NCBI RefSeq assembly: GCF_003004785.1
Contig: NZ_PVZS01000001.1
Coordinates: forward strand, 186,001-250,000
DNA: 64,000 nucleotides
Direction: 5' to 3'
Origin: Alsobacter soli
GTDB lineage: Bacteria; Pseudomonadota; Alphaproteobacteria; Rhizobiales; Beijerinckiaceae
Below, one piece after another: positions 39,692 to 48,409 of the stretch. The position numbers and the translations under genes are program-made. How positions within the stretch are numbered: position 1 is the stretch's first letter; each line of letters begins with the position of its first letter. A model generated the notes under the pieces. The model searched no databases. It was not told the origin of the DNA and worked only from the letters and a program-made list of their open reading frames with translations.

Positions 39692-39988
39692 CTAAGGCCT
39701 GCCAGCCAGCTGGTCGATCTTGTGGGCGAGCTTCACGTCCAGCTCCGTCAGCCCGCCCGCGTCGTGGGTGGCCAGGGTGATGTCCACGGTCTTGTAGACA
39801 TTGGACCACTCGGGGTGGTGGTTCATGCGCTCGGCCGCCAGCGCCACGCGCGCCATGAACCCGAACGCCTCGTTGAAGTCCTTGAACACGAAGCGGCGCT
39901 GGATGGCCTCGCGGCCTTCCACGAGCGCCCATCCGGCCAGATGCGCCAGCGCCTCCCGGCGCTCGTCCTCGCTCAGGCGTGCAGGCAT
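39692..39988 (-). CDS. phhB: 4a-hydroxytetrahydrobiopterin dehydratase
   Basis: The enzyme dehydrates 4a-hydroxytetrahydropterin, recycling the pterin cofactor of phenylalanine hydroxylase. The 98 residues include [15 protein letters not shown], the HHPEW active-site motif (about 60-64) and [18 protein letters not shown] use the ATG at 39986-39988, preceded by GGGAGGA. No phenylalanine hydroxylase gene is adjacent. Confidence 0.93.
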   Translation of the reverse strand: MPARLSEDERREALAHLAGWALVEGREAIQRRFVFKDFNEAFGFMARVALAAERMNHHPEWSNVYKTVDITLATHDAGGLTELDVKLAHKIDQLAGRP

Positions 39989-40048
39989 GCGCGTCCTCCC
40001 TGTGCTCACGCGAACATGGCGCGCGCGGGCGCGCGGGTCCAGACCCGC

Positions 40049-40582
40049 CTACCCGAGCGGGTATGCGGCCTCGACCACGTACGGGCCCCCGCCCACGGAC
40101 GCGCGCGAGGAGAACAGCACGAACCGGTCGGCCGTGAAGCTGCGCGCGGGCACGCGCCCCTGCGCGGCCAGGAAGTCGGCCACGTGCCAGGGCGTGGTGT
40201 CGCGCAGGCGCGCGAGCGTGACGTGCGGCGTGAACTTGCGCTTCTCCGGGGGCAGGCCCGCGCGGCGCACGATGCGCTCCTGCTCCGCCTGGAAGTCCAT
40301 GAGCGCCTGGTCGGGCTTGATGCGCGCGACGAGCGCCCGGGGCTTGTCCCCGCCGAAGGCCGAGAGCCCGTCCAGCGTCAGCGTGATCGGCCCCCGGCGC
40401 ACGTCGGCCAGCATGGCGTCGACGTCGCGCGCCAGATGGTCGTCGATGTCGCCCATGAAGCGCAGGGTGACGTGGTAGTTCTCCACGTCGATCCAGCGGG
40501 CGCCGACAAGGCCGCCCCGCAGGCTCGAGAGCGTGTTCGCGATGTCGGGCGGCACCTCGAAGCCGGTGAACAGACGCGGCAT
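40049..40582 (-). CDS. thpR: RNA 2',3'-cyclic phosphodiesterase (ligT family)
   Basis: A 177-residue 2H-phosphoesterase with both histidine motifs: HVTLRF (about 43-48) and HVTLAR (about 123-128). The family hydrolyses 2',3'-cyclic phosphates and shows weak 2'-5' RNA ligase activity. Located 60 bp upstream of phhB on the same strand, probably co-transcribed, without an evident functional link. Confidence 0.92.
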   Translation of the reverse strand: MPRLFTGFEVPPDIANTLSSLRGGLVGARWIDVENYHVTLRFMGDIDDHLARDVDAMLADVRRGPITLTLDGLSAFGGDKPRALVARIKPDQALMDFQAEQERIVRRAGLPPEKRKFTPHVTLARLRDTTPWHVADFLAAQGRVPARSFTADRFVLFSSRASVGGGPYVVEAAYPLG

Positions 40583-40660
40583 CCTGCCCTCCCTGTCGAA
40601 GCGCGGCGCGGGCGCGCCGGCGGACGGTCGTCCCGGGCGCGGGGAGCGCCCGAAGTCTCC

Positions 40661-40691
40661 ACGCCGGCCCAGCTTGGGACAGGGCCGGCGT
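40661..40691. other. Perfect 10-bp hairpin between aldo-keto reductase and thpR
   Basis: ACGCCGGCCC (40661-40670) and GGGCCGGCGT (40682-40691) with an 11-base spacer. Neither strand has a T-tract, so it could be a Rho-dependent end or an mRNA-stabilising hairpin after the aldo-keto reductase gene. Confidence 0.5.
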
Positions 40692-40750
40692 GATTCTCAA
40701 TGCTGCAATGGCAATGCCAGGAACACACCCAGGGTTGCAGCCCCGCACCC

Positions 40751-41800
40751 TTACGGACAGGGGTTCATGTGCAGCTGGTGAATCCCGTCGATCGCGTCCA
40801 GCAGCTCCGGGGCGAGCTTCACCCCCACTGACGCGATGTCGGTCCTGAGCTGCTCCATGCTCGTGGCCCCGATGATGTTGGACGCCACGAAGGGCTGCCC
40901 GTTCACGAAGGCGAGCGCCATCTGGGCCGGGTCGAGCCCCCACTCGCGCGCGAGCTTCACGTAGCGGGAGATGGCCTCCTCCGCGCCCGGCTTCTCGTAG
41001 CGCTGGCCGCGGTTGAACAGCGTGGTGCGAGCGCCGGCCGGGCGCGCTCCGTTCAGGTACTTGCCGGTAAGATAACCCTGGGCCAGCGGCGAATAGGCCA
41101 GGAGCCCGACATCCTCCCGCATGGAGATCTCGGCCAGCGCCGTCTCGTAGGTGCGGTTGACCAGATTGTAGGCGTTCTGCACGGAAGCGACGCGCGGCAG
41201 GCCGCGGGCTTCCGAGACCTGCAGGAACTTCATCGTCCCCCAGGCGCTCTCGTTGGACAGGCCCACGTGGCGGATCTTGCCGGCCTTCACGAAGTCGCCC
41301 AGCACCGCCAGGATCTCCTCGATCGGGTTCTCCGGGCCGACATAGTCGCTGTGCTTGTAGACGGTCGGGTTGGCGCCCCACGGCACGGCGCGGTCCGGCC
41401 AGTGCAGCTGGTACAGGTCGATGTAGTCGGTCTGCAGGCGCTTCAGGCTTTTGTCGAGCGCCTCCGTCATCTGGGCGCGGTTGAGCTCGCCCGGGATGCG
41501 GCCGTCGCGGAACCAGTCCATGACGCTGCGGCCGATGACCTTGGAGGCGAGGATCACCTTGTCGCGCGACTTCCGCGACTGGAACCACGTCCCGATGATC
41601 CGCTCCGTGGAGCCCTGCGTCTCGGCCTTCGGGGGGATCGAGTAAAGCTCGGCCGTGTCGAAGAAGTTGATGCCCTGGTCGAGGGCGTAGTCCATCTGCT
41701 CGTGGCCCTCGGCCTCCGTGTTTTGCTGGCCCCACGTCATGGTGCCGAGACAAAGAAGGCTGACCTTGAGGCCTGTGCGGCCAAGGGGGCGCAATTCCAT
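40751..41800 (-). CDS. Aldo/keto reductase (Tas-like)
   Basis: A NADP(H)-dependent (beta/alpha)8 oxidoreductase of 349 residues. FFDTAELYS contains the catalytic Asp and Tyr (about 46-54), LASKVIG the lysine and LYQLHWPD the histidine. GNSNESAWG-like LSNESAWGTMKF and the C-terminal NIIGATSMEQLR cofactor loop are present. It belongs to the long Tas/YghZ-type branch, but the substrate is unknown. Start chosen at the ATG 41798-41800 (MELRPLGRTGLKVS). Confidence 0.92.
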   Translation of the reverse strand: MELRPLGRTGLKVSLLCLGTMTWGQQNTEAEGHEQMDYALDQGINFFDTAELYSIPPKAETQGSTERIIGTWFQSRKSRDKVILASKVIGRSVMDWFRDGRIPGELNRAQMTEALDKSLKRLQTDYIDLYQLHWPDRAVPWGANPTVYKHSDYVGPENPIEEILAVLGDFVKAGKIRHVGLSNESAWGTMKFLQVSEARGLPRVASVQNAYNLVNRTYETALAEISMREDVGLLAYSPLAQGYLTGKYLNGARPAGARTTLFNRGQRYEKPGAEEAISRYVKLAREWGLDPAQMALAFVNGQPFVASNIIGATSMEQLRTDIASVGVKLAPELLDAIDGIHQLHMNPCP

Positions 41801-41906
41801 GGGGATCTCCGGGGAGCGCTGGCGGGGATTGTGGCCGGGCTTGAAGCACGGAATGCGGCGGAGCGCTAGGTCCCCCTGCACGCGAACCCCGTCCGCTGAT
41901 TTGCCC

Positions 41907-42016
41907 CGTCATCCCCGGCGCGCCGCAGGCGCGGGAAGGGGATCCCGGACAAGGCGCGCACCAGTCTGGATCCCCTCCCCCTCCGCCGCTTCGCGGCTCA
42001 GGCTGCGTATGACGGC
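41907..42016 (+). repeat. Composite type A palindromic unit
   Basis: CGTCATCCCCGGCGCGCCGC begins a half-unit ending GGGAAGGGGATCCCGG (41948), and an inverted degenerate copy runs from GGATCCCCTCCCC to CGTATGACGG. The stop codon of the esterase gene lies just beyond it. Confidence 0.75.
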
Positions 42017-42020
42017 GGCG

Positions 42021-42761
42021 TCACGCGCCCGGCTTCACCGTGTTGAGAAAGCTCGTCACCGCCGGCAGGATGCGCGACACGATCACCTTCACGCCCTGCG
42101 GGTTGGGATGGAGCCCGTCCTGCAGGTTGAGCGCGCGGTCGCCCGCGATGCCGTCGAGGAAGAACGGATAGAGTGGCACGCCGTGCTTGGCGGCCAGGTC
42201 CCGGTAGATGCCGTCGAACGCCTGGACATAGTCCGCGCCCATGTTGCGCGGCGCGTACATGCCGGCGAGCAGCACCGCGATGTTGCGGGCCTTCAGCCGT
42301 GCGATGATCTCGTCGAGCGCCTTGCGGGTCACGGCCGGGTCGACGCCCCGCAGCGCGTCGTTGGCGCCGAGCTCCACGATCACCGCGTCCGTCCCGTCGG
42401 GGACCGACCAGTCGAGACGCTCCAGCCCCTGCGAGGCCGTGTCTCCGGAGACGCCGGCATTTTGGATTTCCACCGCCACGCCCTGCGCCTTCAGCGCTTT
42501 TTCGAGCTGCTCCGGGAAGGCCGCGTCCTGCGGCAGCATGTAGCCCGCGGTGAGGCTGTCGCCGAGGGCCACCACCCGCAGCGGGCGCGACGCCAGGGCG
42601 GCGAGGGGAAACGACATGGCGAAAAGGCTCAGAAGGGCGGCGAGGAGCGCAAAGGCGGGAGCGACGCGGCGCTTCGCCCTCCCGTGCTGGACGGCGGAAT
42701 GCGAGCCCCCATATTGAGGGTCGGTCGCGGCGGACGTGCAGACGGACGTGCTGGCGGTCAT
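42021..42761 (-). CDS. GDSL-type arylesterase/lysophospholipase (TesA/TAP family)
   Basis: A secreted SGNH hydrolase with all four blocks: ALGDSLTAGY, a Gly in block II, ELGANDALRG and DGLHPNPQG. The start is uncertain. The ATG at 42615-42617 gives 198 residues but cuts through the signal; the hydrophobic stretch VAPAFALLAALLSLFA needs a start further upstream, and the only in-frame ATG is at 42759-42761 (246 residues, long n-region). It is divergent from the YbbA-like ATPase, the same tesA-ybbA-ybbP association as in E. coli. Confidence 0.85.
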   Translation of the reverse strand: MTASTSVCTSAATDPQYGGSHSAVQHGRAKRRVAPAFALLAALLSLFAMSFPLAALASRPLRVVALGDSLTAGYMLPQDAAFPEQLEKALKAQGVAVEIQNAGVSGDTASQGLERLDWSVPDGTDAVIVELGANDALRGVDPAVTRKALDEIIARLKARNIAVLLAGMYAPRNMGADYVQAFDGIYRDLAAKHGVPLYPFFLDGIAGDRALNLQDGLHPNPQGVKVIVSRILPAVTSFLNTVKPGA

Positions 42762-42789
42762 GGGGCGTGACATCGGCACGGGAACTCGC

Positions 42790-43491
42790 ATGGTCAAGGC
42801 GATCGAGCTCGAAAACGTTGATCTGAGCCTGGGGCGCGGCGCCGCGCGCGTCCACATCCTGAAGGGTGTCTCGCTCGCGGTCGACAGGGGCGAGGCCGTG
42901 GGGCTGGTGGGTCCCTCCGGCTCGGGCAAGTCCACCCTCCTCATGGTCATGGCCGGCCTGGAGCGCCCCGACGCGGGCGCCGTGCGCATCGAAGGACAGG
43001 AACTCGGCCCCCTGGACGAGGACGCCCTCGCCCGCTTCCGCGGCCGGCGGGTCGGCATCGTGTTCCAGTCCTTCCACCTGCTGCCCACCATGACGGCGCT
43101 GGAGAACGTGGCCGTGCCGCTGGAGCTCGCCGGCCAGGCGGACGCCTTCGCGCGGGCCCGGGCCGAACTGGATCAGGTCGGCCTCGGGCATCGGCTCTCC
43201 CACTACCCCGCGGAGCTTTCCGGGGGCGAGCAGCAGCGCGTGGCCTTGGCGCGCGCCCTGGCCCCCGATCCCGCCATCCTGGTCGCCGACGAGCCCACCG
43301 GAAACCTCGACGAGGACACCGGCGCCTCCATCGTCGACCTCCTGTTCCGCATGAAGACCGAGCGTGGCGCCACGCTGGTGCTGGTGACACACGACCCTGG
43401 CCTGGCCCGCCGCTGCGATCGCACGGTCGCCCTGCGCTCCGGCGTGATCGACCAGGCCCGCTCCGACGAACTCACACGGGGCCGCGCCTGA
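42790..43491 (+). CDS. ABC transporter ATP-binding protein (YbbA/LolD type)
   Basis: The 233 residues show Walker A GPSGSGKST (41-49), the Q-loop VFQSFHLLPTMTALENVAVPLE, signature LSGGEQQRVALARAL and Walker B ILVADEPTGNLD. The MacB/LolD-like subfamily drives mechanotransmission rather than transport across the inner membrane. I start at the ATG 42790 (MVKAIELENV). The permease begins two bases after its stop. Confidence 0.93.
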   Translation: MVKAIELENVDLSLGRGAARVHILKGVSLAVDRGEAVGLVGPSGSGKSTLLMVMAGLERPDAGAVRIEGQELGPLDEDALARFRGRRVGIVFQSFHLLPTMTALENVAVPLELAGQADAFARARAELDQVGLGHRLSHYPAELSGGEQQRVALARALAPDPAILVADEPTGNLDEDTGASIVDLLFRMKTERGATLVLVTHDPGLARRCDRTVALRSGVIDQARSDELTRGRA

Positions 43492-43493
43492 CC

Positions 43494-46088
43494 ATGCACG
43501 GCACGCTGCCCCGCTCGGCCCAGGCTGATCCACCCCGCAACGCGGGCTTCCTCTCCGAGATCGCCGTTTCGCTCCGACTGGCGTTTCGCAACCTGCGCAG
43601 CGGCCTGCGCGGCTTCGGCGTCTTCCTCGCCTGCATCGCGCTGGGCGTAGCCGCCATCGCGGGCGTCGGCTCCGTCGCCCGCTCCTTGGGCGACGGCCTG
43701 GCCGCGCAGGGCCGCATGATCCTGGGCGGCGATCTCTCCGCCAGCCTGCTCCAGCGCGAAGCGACCGACGCCGAGAAGGTCGCGCTCGCACGGTTCGGCC
43801 GCATGACGAGCGTCGCCACCATGCGCGCCATGGTGCGGGTGGACGACACGCAGACCGCCCTCGTGGAGGTGAAGGCGACGGACGCCGGCTATCCCTCGAT
43901 CGGCGCGCTGCAGACCGATCCGCCCTTCACCCCGCAGGCTCTGTTCGCCCGCGAGGGCGACGCTTTCGGGGCCGCCGCCGACCCGGCCCTGTTCACCCGC
44001 CTGAACCTGAAGCCCGGCGCCGTCGTCCGCCTCGGCGACGCCCGGATCGTCCTTCGCGCCGCCATCCAGTCCGAGCCGGACAAGCTCGCGGCCGGCATCT
44101 CCTTCGGCCCGCGCCTGCTCCTCTCCCAGGACGCGCTCCGCGCATCGGGCCTGCTCCAGCCGGGCAGCCTCGTTCGCTGGTCCTACCGGCTGATCCTGCC
44201 GAACGCGGACGAGCCCTCGCTCGCCCGCGTCACCGACGAAATCGCAAAGGCCCTCCCGGAGTCCGGCTTCGACGTGCGCTCCCGGGCGAACGCCGCCCCG
44301 CAGTTCGCCAAGAACATCGAGCGTTTCAGCCAGTACCTGACCCTTGTCGGCCTCGCCGCTCTGGTGGTGGGCGGGGTGGGCGTGGCCAACGCGGTGGCCG
44401 CCTATGTGGACCGCCGCAGGGCCTCCCTGGCGACTCTCAAGAGTCTCGGGGCCACGGGCGGGCGCGTCTTCGCCATCGCCCTGATCGAGATCCTCGCCCT
44501 CGCCCTGCTGGGCGTGGCGCTCGGGCTCGCGGTTGGGGCCGCCCTGCCCTACGCGCTGGCCTCGAGCCTGCGCAGCCTGCTGCCGATTCCCCTCGACCCG
44601 CACGTCTACCCGCGCGAACTCGCCGGGGCGGCGTTGTACGGGCTCCTCACCGCCCTCGCCTTTTCGCTCTGGCCGCTGAGCCGCGTGCACGACGTGTCCG
44701 TGCCCGGCCTGTTCCGCGACCAGGTCGCCCCCGATCGACGCTGGCCGCGGCGACGCTACCTCGTGGCCCTGGCGCTCGCCGTCGCGGCCCTTGCAGGAGC
44801 AGCGATCGGCTTCAGCTACGATCGCCGCGTCGCGATCGCCGCGGTCGTGGGAACCGCCGGCAGCTTCGTGCTGCTCCGCGTGGTGGCCGCCGGCATCATG
44901 GCCGCCGCGGCGCGCATGCCGCGCCCCCGCGGCGCGGAGCTTCGGCTCGCGGTGGGCAACATCCACCGACCTGGCGCGCTCACGCCCTCGCTGGCCCTCT
45001 CGCTGGGCCTGGGCGTGACCCTGCTGGTGGCCCTCTCCCTCGTGGACGCGTCCATTCGCGGCCAGCTCACCCGGTCACTCCCCGAAAGGGCGCCGAGCTT
45101 CTTCTTCCTCGACATCCCGTCCAGGGACGCGGACAGGTTCGACGCCCTGCTGGGCGAGGCCGCCAAGGGCGCCAAGGTCGAGCGCGTGCCCATGATGCGC
45201 GGCCGGGTCGTGTCGCTCAAGGGCGTGCCGGCCGGCGAGGTGAAGGCGGCCGAGAACGCGACCTGGGTGCTGGAAGGCGACCGCGGCATCACCTACGCCG
45301 CCGAGCCGCCGGAGGGCTCGCGCGTGGTCGCCGGCTCCTGGTGGGCCCCCGACTACAAGGGACCGCCGCTCGTCTCTTTCGAGGACGAGCTCGCCAAGGG
45401 GCTCGGCCTCGACATCGGCGACACGATCACGGTCAACGTGCTCGGCCGCAACATCACGGCGAAGATCGCCAACCTGCGCCGGGTGGAGTGGCAGTCGCTC
45501 GGCATCAACTTCGTCATGGTGTTCTCGCCCTCCACCTTTGCGGGGGCGCCGCATTCGGATCTCTCGACCGTGACGTTCCCGGGCGGCGCTACCCAGGCCC
45601 AGGAGCAGGCCGTGGTGGCCGCCATGGCGCGGGACTTCCCGAACGTCACGACCGTCCGCGTCAAGGACGCCCTGGACGCCATCAACGAGCTGGTCGGCCA
45701 GCTCGCGGTCGCCATTCGGGGCGCCAGCGCCGTCGCCGTGGTGGCGAGCATCCTGGTGCTGGCCGGCGCGCTCGCGGCGGGGCGCCGCGCCCGCGTCTAC
45801 GACGCAGTGGTGCTGAAGACGCTGGGCGCGACCCGCGGGCGCCTGCTCGCCGCCTTCCTGCTCGAATACGGAATCCTGGGCGTCGCGACGGCCGTGTTCG
45901 GCGCGCTGGCGGGCGCCGGAGCGGCCTGGTGGATCGTGACCCGGCTGATGAAGCTGCCGTTCGAGTGGCCCATGACGGGCGCCGTCGCCATCGCGTTTGG
46001 GGCTGTCGCCCTGACCATTCTGCTTGGCCTCGCCGGCACGTGGCGCATTCTGGGGCAGAAGCCCGCCGCGTATCTCCGCGACTTGTAA
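43494..46088 (+). CDS. FtsX-like ABC permease (YbbP type)
   Basis: This 864-residue inner-membrane protein has ten membrane segments in the YbbP layout: one near 37-57, clusters around 280-420 and 435-510, and four in the last 150 residues. Two FtsX domains and two periplasmic MacB-like domains are visible. With the ATPase and the divergent esterase it matches the conserved YbbAP-TesA complex, proposed to hand hydrophobic molecules from the membrane to the esterase. Confidence 0.92.
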   Translation: MHGTLPRSAQADPPRNAGFLSEIAVSLRLAFRNLRSGLRGFGVFLACIALGVAAIAGVGSVARSLGDGLAAQGRMILGGDLSASLLQREATDAEKVALARFGRMTSVATMRAMVRVDDTQTALVEVKATDAGYPSIGALQTDPPFTPQALFAREGDAFGAAADPALFTRLNLKPGAVVRLGDARIVLRAAIQSEPDKLAAGISFGPRLLLSQDALRASGLLQPGSLVRWSYRLILPNADEPSLARVTDEIAKALPESGFDVRSRANAAPQFAKNIERFSQYLTLVGLAALVVGGVGVANAVAAYVDRRRASLATLKSLGATGGRVFAIALIEILALALLGVALGLAVGAALPYALASSLRSLLPIPLDPHVYPRELAGAALYGLLTALAFSLWPLSRVHDVSVPGLFRDQVAPDRRWPRRRYLVALALAVAALAGAAIGFSYDRRVAIAAVVGTAGSFVLLRVVAAGIMAAAARMPRPRGAELRLAVGNIHRPGALTPSLALSLGLGVTLLVALSLVDASIRGQLTRSLPERAPSFFFLDIPSRDADRFDALLGEAAKGAKVERVPMMRGRVVSLKGVPAGEVKAAENATWVLEGDRGITYAAEPPEGSRVVAGSWWAPDYKGPPLVSFEDELAKGLGLDIGDTITVNVLGRNITAKIANLRRVEWQSLGINFVMVFSPSTFAGAPHSDLSTVTFPGGATQAQEQAVVAAMARDFPNVTTVRVKDALDAINELVGQLAVAIRGASAVAVVASILVLAGALAAGRRARVYDAVVLKTLGATRGRLLAAFLLEYGILGVATAVFGALAGAGAAWWIVTRLMKLPFEWPMTGAVAIAFGAVALTILLGLAGTWRILGQKPAAYLRDL

Positions 46089-46296
46089 GTAGAATAGACC
46101 CGCCGTGTGCAGTCTTCTGGAGTAGACGCGCCGCTGTTCACGACGCGTTTACACTTGAGCGATTCCAGCTCTGGATTTTTGAAATGCCTCCCCGGAGGCG
46201 GCTCTTGTTTTCCCGCGGGGCGCCCCTCATATTTCTCGCAACTGCCGGGACCACACCGGCGGGAGGGGAAAGCAATCCGCTCGCTGAGAGGACGAC

Positions 46297-47031
46297 ATGT
46301 CGAACTTTGATCGCAACGCCTATTCCCAGTTCGGGCCGGTCGCCGGCCGGGCTGGCGTGGCCGAGTACGACCAGGGCCTGCGCGCCTACATGCTCGGCAT
46401 CTACAATCACATGACCCTGGCGTTGGGCATCTCCGCGCTCGTCGCCTTCGGCATGTACACGACCGGCATGGCCCGGGCGCTGTTCTCGACGCCGCTGGCC
46501 TACGTGGTGATCTTCGCCCCGCTGGCCTTCGTGCTCGTGCTGTCCTGGCGCTTCGAGCGCATGAGCTACAGCTCGCTGCTGGGCACATTCCTGGCCTTCG
46601 CGGCCGTGATGGGCTTGTCGCTGTCGTCGATCTTCCTGATGTACCGGGTCGGCAGCGTCGTGCAGGTCTTCGCCATCACGGCGGCCTCGTTCGGCGCCTT
46701 GTCCCTGTACGGCTACACGACGCGCCGTAGCCTGTCGGCCATGGGCTCGTTCCTGGTGATGGGCCTGTTCGGCATCATCATCGCTGGCCTGGTCAACATC
46801 TTCCTGCAGAATAGCGGCCTGCAGTTCGTCATCAACATCCTGGGCGTGGGCATCTTCGCCGGCCTGACGGCGTGGGACACGCAGCGCTTGAAGGAGCAGT
46901 ACGACTACGTCGCGGGCGACGCCGAGATGATGGGCAAGGCCTCGCTCATGGGCGCCCTGACGCTGTACCTGGACTTCATCAACATGTTCCAGTTCCTGCT
47001 CTCGCTCATGGGCCAGCGCAACAACGACTGA
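46297..47031 (+). CDS. Bax inhibitor-1/YccA family membrane protein
   Basis: The 244 residues form seven membrane segments with the family features MTLALGISALVAFG, the YGYTTRRSLSAMGSFL loop (about 147-162) and the C-terminal GLTAWDTQRLKEQYD with the conserved Asp pair proposed as a pH-sensing latch. Bacterial members include Ca2+-leak channels (YetJ) and modulators of the FtsH protease (YccA). A possible RpoH-type promoter lies at 46204-46232 and a terminator follows. Confidence 0.93.
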   Translation: MSNFDRNAYSQFGPVAGRAGVAEYDQGLRAYMLGIYNHMTLALGISALVAFGMYTTGMARALFSTPLAYVVIFAPLAFVLVLSWRFERMSYSSLLGTFLAFAAVMGLSLSSIFLMYRVGSVVQVFAITAASFGALSLYGYTTRRSLSAMGSFLVMGLFGIIIAGLVNIFLQNSGLQFVINILGVGIFAGLTAWDTQRLKEQYDYVAGDAEMMGKASLMGALTLYLDFINMFQFLLSLMGQRNND

Positions 47032-47056
47032 TCCGCATGTGAGCGGAAACCGCACG

Positions 47057-47085
47057 AGGCCCCGGGTTCGCCCGGGGCCTTTTTC
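47057..47085 (+). terminator. Rho-independent terminator of the Bax inhibitor-1 gene
   Basis: GGCCCCGGG (47058-47066) pairs with CCCGGGGCC (47071-47079) around a TTCG tetraloop, followed by five Ts. Confidence 0.93.
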
Positions 47086-47166
47086 GTGGGGGCTGCAACG
47101 GTCTCCGCTTTCGAACGTCGTGAAGGGATGGCACAAAGATGCCGCCCCGTATCGTCGAGCGCCTTC

Positions 47167-47709
47167 ATGACCGCCATCGTCCGCCCATCCGAAGACAAGG
47201 ATCTGCCCGCGATCACGGCGATCTACGAGCACGCCGTGCTGAACGGGACGGCGTCGTTCGAGATCGATCCGCCCGACCAGGCCGAGGTGGCCCGCCGCCG
47301 GGAGGCGCTGCTGTCGGCTGGCTTTCCCTACCTGGTGGCCGAGGTGGACGGCCGGGTGGTCGGATACGCCTATGCGGGACCGTACCGTCCCCGCCCCGCC
47401 TACCAGTTCACCGTGGAGGATTCGATCTACGTCGCCCCGGACGTCCAGGGCCGCGGCGTCGGCCGGGCGCTCCTGTCCTCGCTGATCGCCCACTGCGAAC
47501 GCCAGGGCTTCCGCCAGATGGTGGGCGTCATCGGCGACAGCTCCTCGACCGGCTCCATCGCCCTGCACCGCTCGCTGGGCTTCCTGAACGCCGGCGTGGT
47601 GCGTGACGTCGGCTACAAGCACGGCCGCTGGCTGGATCAGGTGATCATGCAGCGCCGCCTCGGCGCGGGCGCCGAAGGCGTTCCCGTGATGGAGAGCGCG
47701 GAAGCTTAG
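47167..47709 (+). CDS. GNAT N-acetyltransferase (phosphinothricin/methionine-sulfone acetyltransferase-like)
   Basis: The 180 residues match the Pat/MddA subgroup: IYEHAVLNGTASFEIDPP (about 16-33), GYAYAGPYRPRPAYQFTVE (about 60-78), the acetyl-CoA motif QGRGVGRALL and SIALHRSLGF. Members acetylate phosphinothricin, methionine sulfone or sulfoximine. I chose the ATG at 47167 (MTAIVRPSEDKDL) because homologues begin there. Confidence 0.92.
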   Translation: MTAIVRPSEDKDLPAITAIYEHAVLNGTASFEIDPPDQAEVARRREALLSAGFPYLVAEVDGRVVGYAYAGPYRPRPAYQFTVEDSIYVAPDVQGRGVGRALLSSLIAHCERQGFRQMVGVIGDSSSTGSIALHRSLGFLNAGVVRDVGYKHGRWLDQVIMQRRLGAGAEGVPVMESAEA

Positions 47710-47712
47710 CCT

Positions 47713-47750
47713 CCGTCATTGCGAGGAGCGCAGCGACGAAGCAATCCAGT
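47713..47750 (+). repeat. Type B repeat, single arm
   Basis: CCGTCATTGCGAGGAGCGCA followed by GCGACGAAGCAATCCAG: the best-conserved single arm of the type B repeat in the window, three bases after the GNAT stop and without the inverted partner. Confidence 0.75.
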
Positions 47751-47815
47751 GGGGCGTGGCGCACGCGGCTCAATTGCGTCGCCACCGACTCGCATCGACA
47801 GGGGCCGGAAAATCC

Positions 47816-48202
47816 TCAGCTCACCACCAGCTTCAGCGGCTTCTCCAGCACGCTGAGCACGCGCGCGAGGTCGTGCCCGCGCTTCAGGATGTGTCCGCTG
47901 GCCGCCACCACCGAGTAGGCGCCCTGGCGGCGCGCCAGCTTGGGGTTCTTCTCGATCCGGTAGAGGGGAAATTCGTTCGCCCTGCGATACACGCAGAACA
48001 CCGCCCGGTCCTTCAGGAAATCGAGCGTGTAATCCCGCCATTCGCCCTCGGCCACCTTGCGGCCGTAGGTGTCGAAAAGCGCTCGCAGTTCGTGCCTGTC
48101 GAACACGACCTGCATCGGACCCGGGAAGCCGAGGACGCCGGGCCCTGGGCCCTCGCGCGTCCTCGATGCGGTCTGCGGATCCGAGAGGTCAGCCTCGCTC
48201 AT
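47816..48202 (-). CDS. DUF2794 protein
   Basis: A 128-residue cytosolic protein with the DUF2794 pattern: VFDRHELRALFDTYGRKVAEGEWRDY, then FCVYRRANEFPLYRIEKNP. Known only from Alphaproteobacteria and of unknown function. Single-gene unit on the minus strand; its promoter must lie within the 450-bp gap it shares with htpG. Confidence 0.9.
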   Translation of the reverse strand: MSEADLSDPQTASRTREGPGPGVLGFPGPMQVVFDRHELRALFDTYGRKVAEGEWRDYTLDFLKDRAVFCVYRRANEFPLYRIEKNPKLARRQGAYSVVAASGHILKRGHDLARVLSVLEKPLKLVVS

Positions 48203-48353
48203 CTCGCCTCCATCCTGGCGCCGGCCCGTGTCGCCGGTCTGTCATATGGGCAGTCTGGCACGGTTCTCCAGGGCGCGAAACGCCCGCCTTCGCCGCACCG
48301 CGGCGCCGATTGATATCCACACGCGGCGGCCGTGATGTCCGCCACAAAAATTC

Positions 48354-48383
48354 CTTGAACCGAACAATCGCCCGCCCCGATGA
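48354..48383 (+). promoter_or_regulatory. Sigma-32-like heat-shock promoter for htpG
   Basis: CTTGAA (48354-48359), 15 bases, then CCCCGATGA (48375-48383), close to the heat-shock consensus CTTGAA-N13-15-CCCCATNT. Its position about 270 bp before the chaperone gene htpG fits. Predicted transcript starts near 48390. Confidence 0.45.
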
Positions 48384-48409
48384 GCAACGATAACCATTTC
48401 CGTTGCCTC

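Noticed and set aside
39423-41912. An 829-codon open frame across phhB, thpR and the aldo-keto reductase
   Set aside because: It runs through three recognisable genes in another frame and through the palindromic repeat, and has no domain of its own.
47713-47750. Peptides such as CEERSDEAIQ as part of real proteins
   Set aside because: They are translations of the type B palindromic repeat and appear wherever an open frame crosses it.
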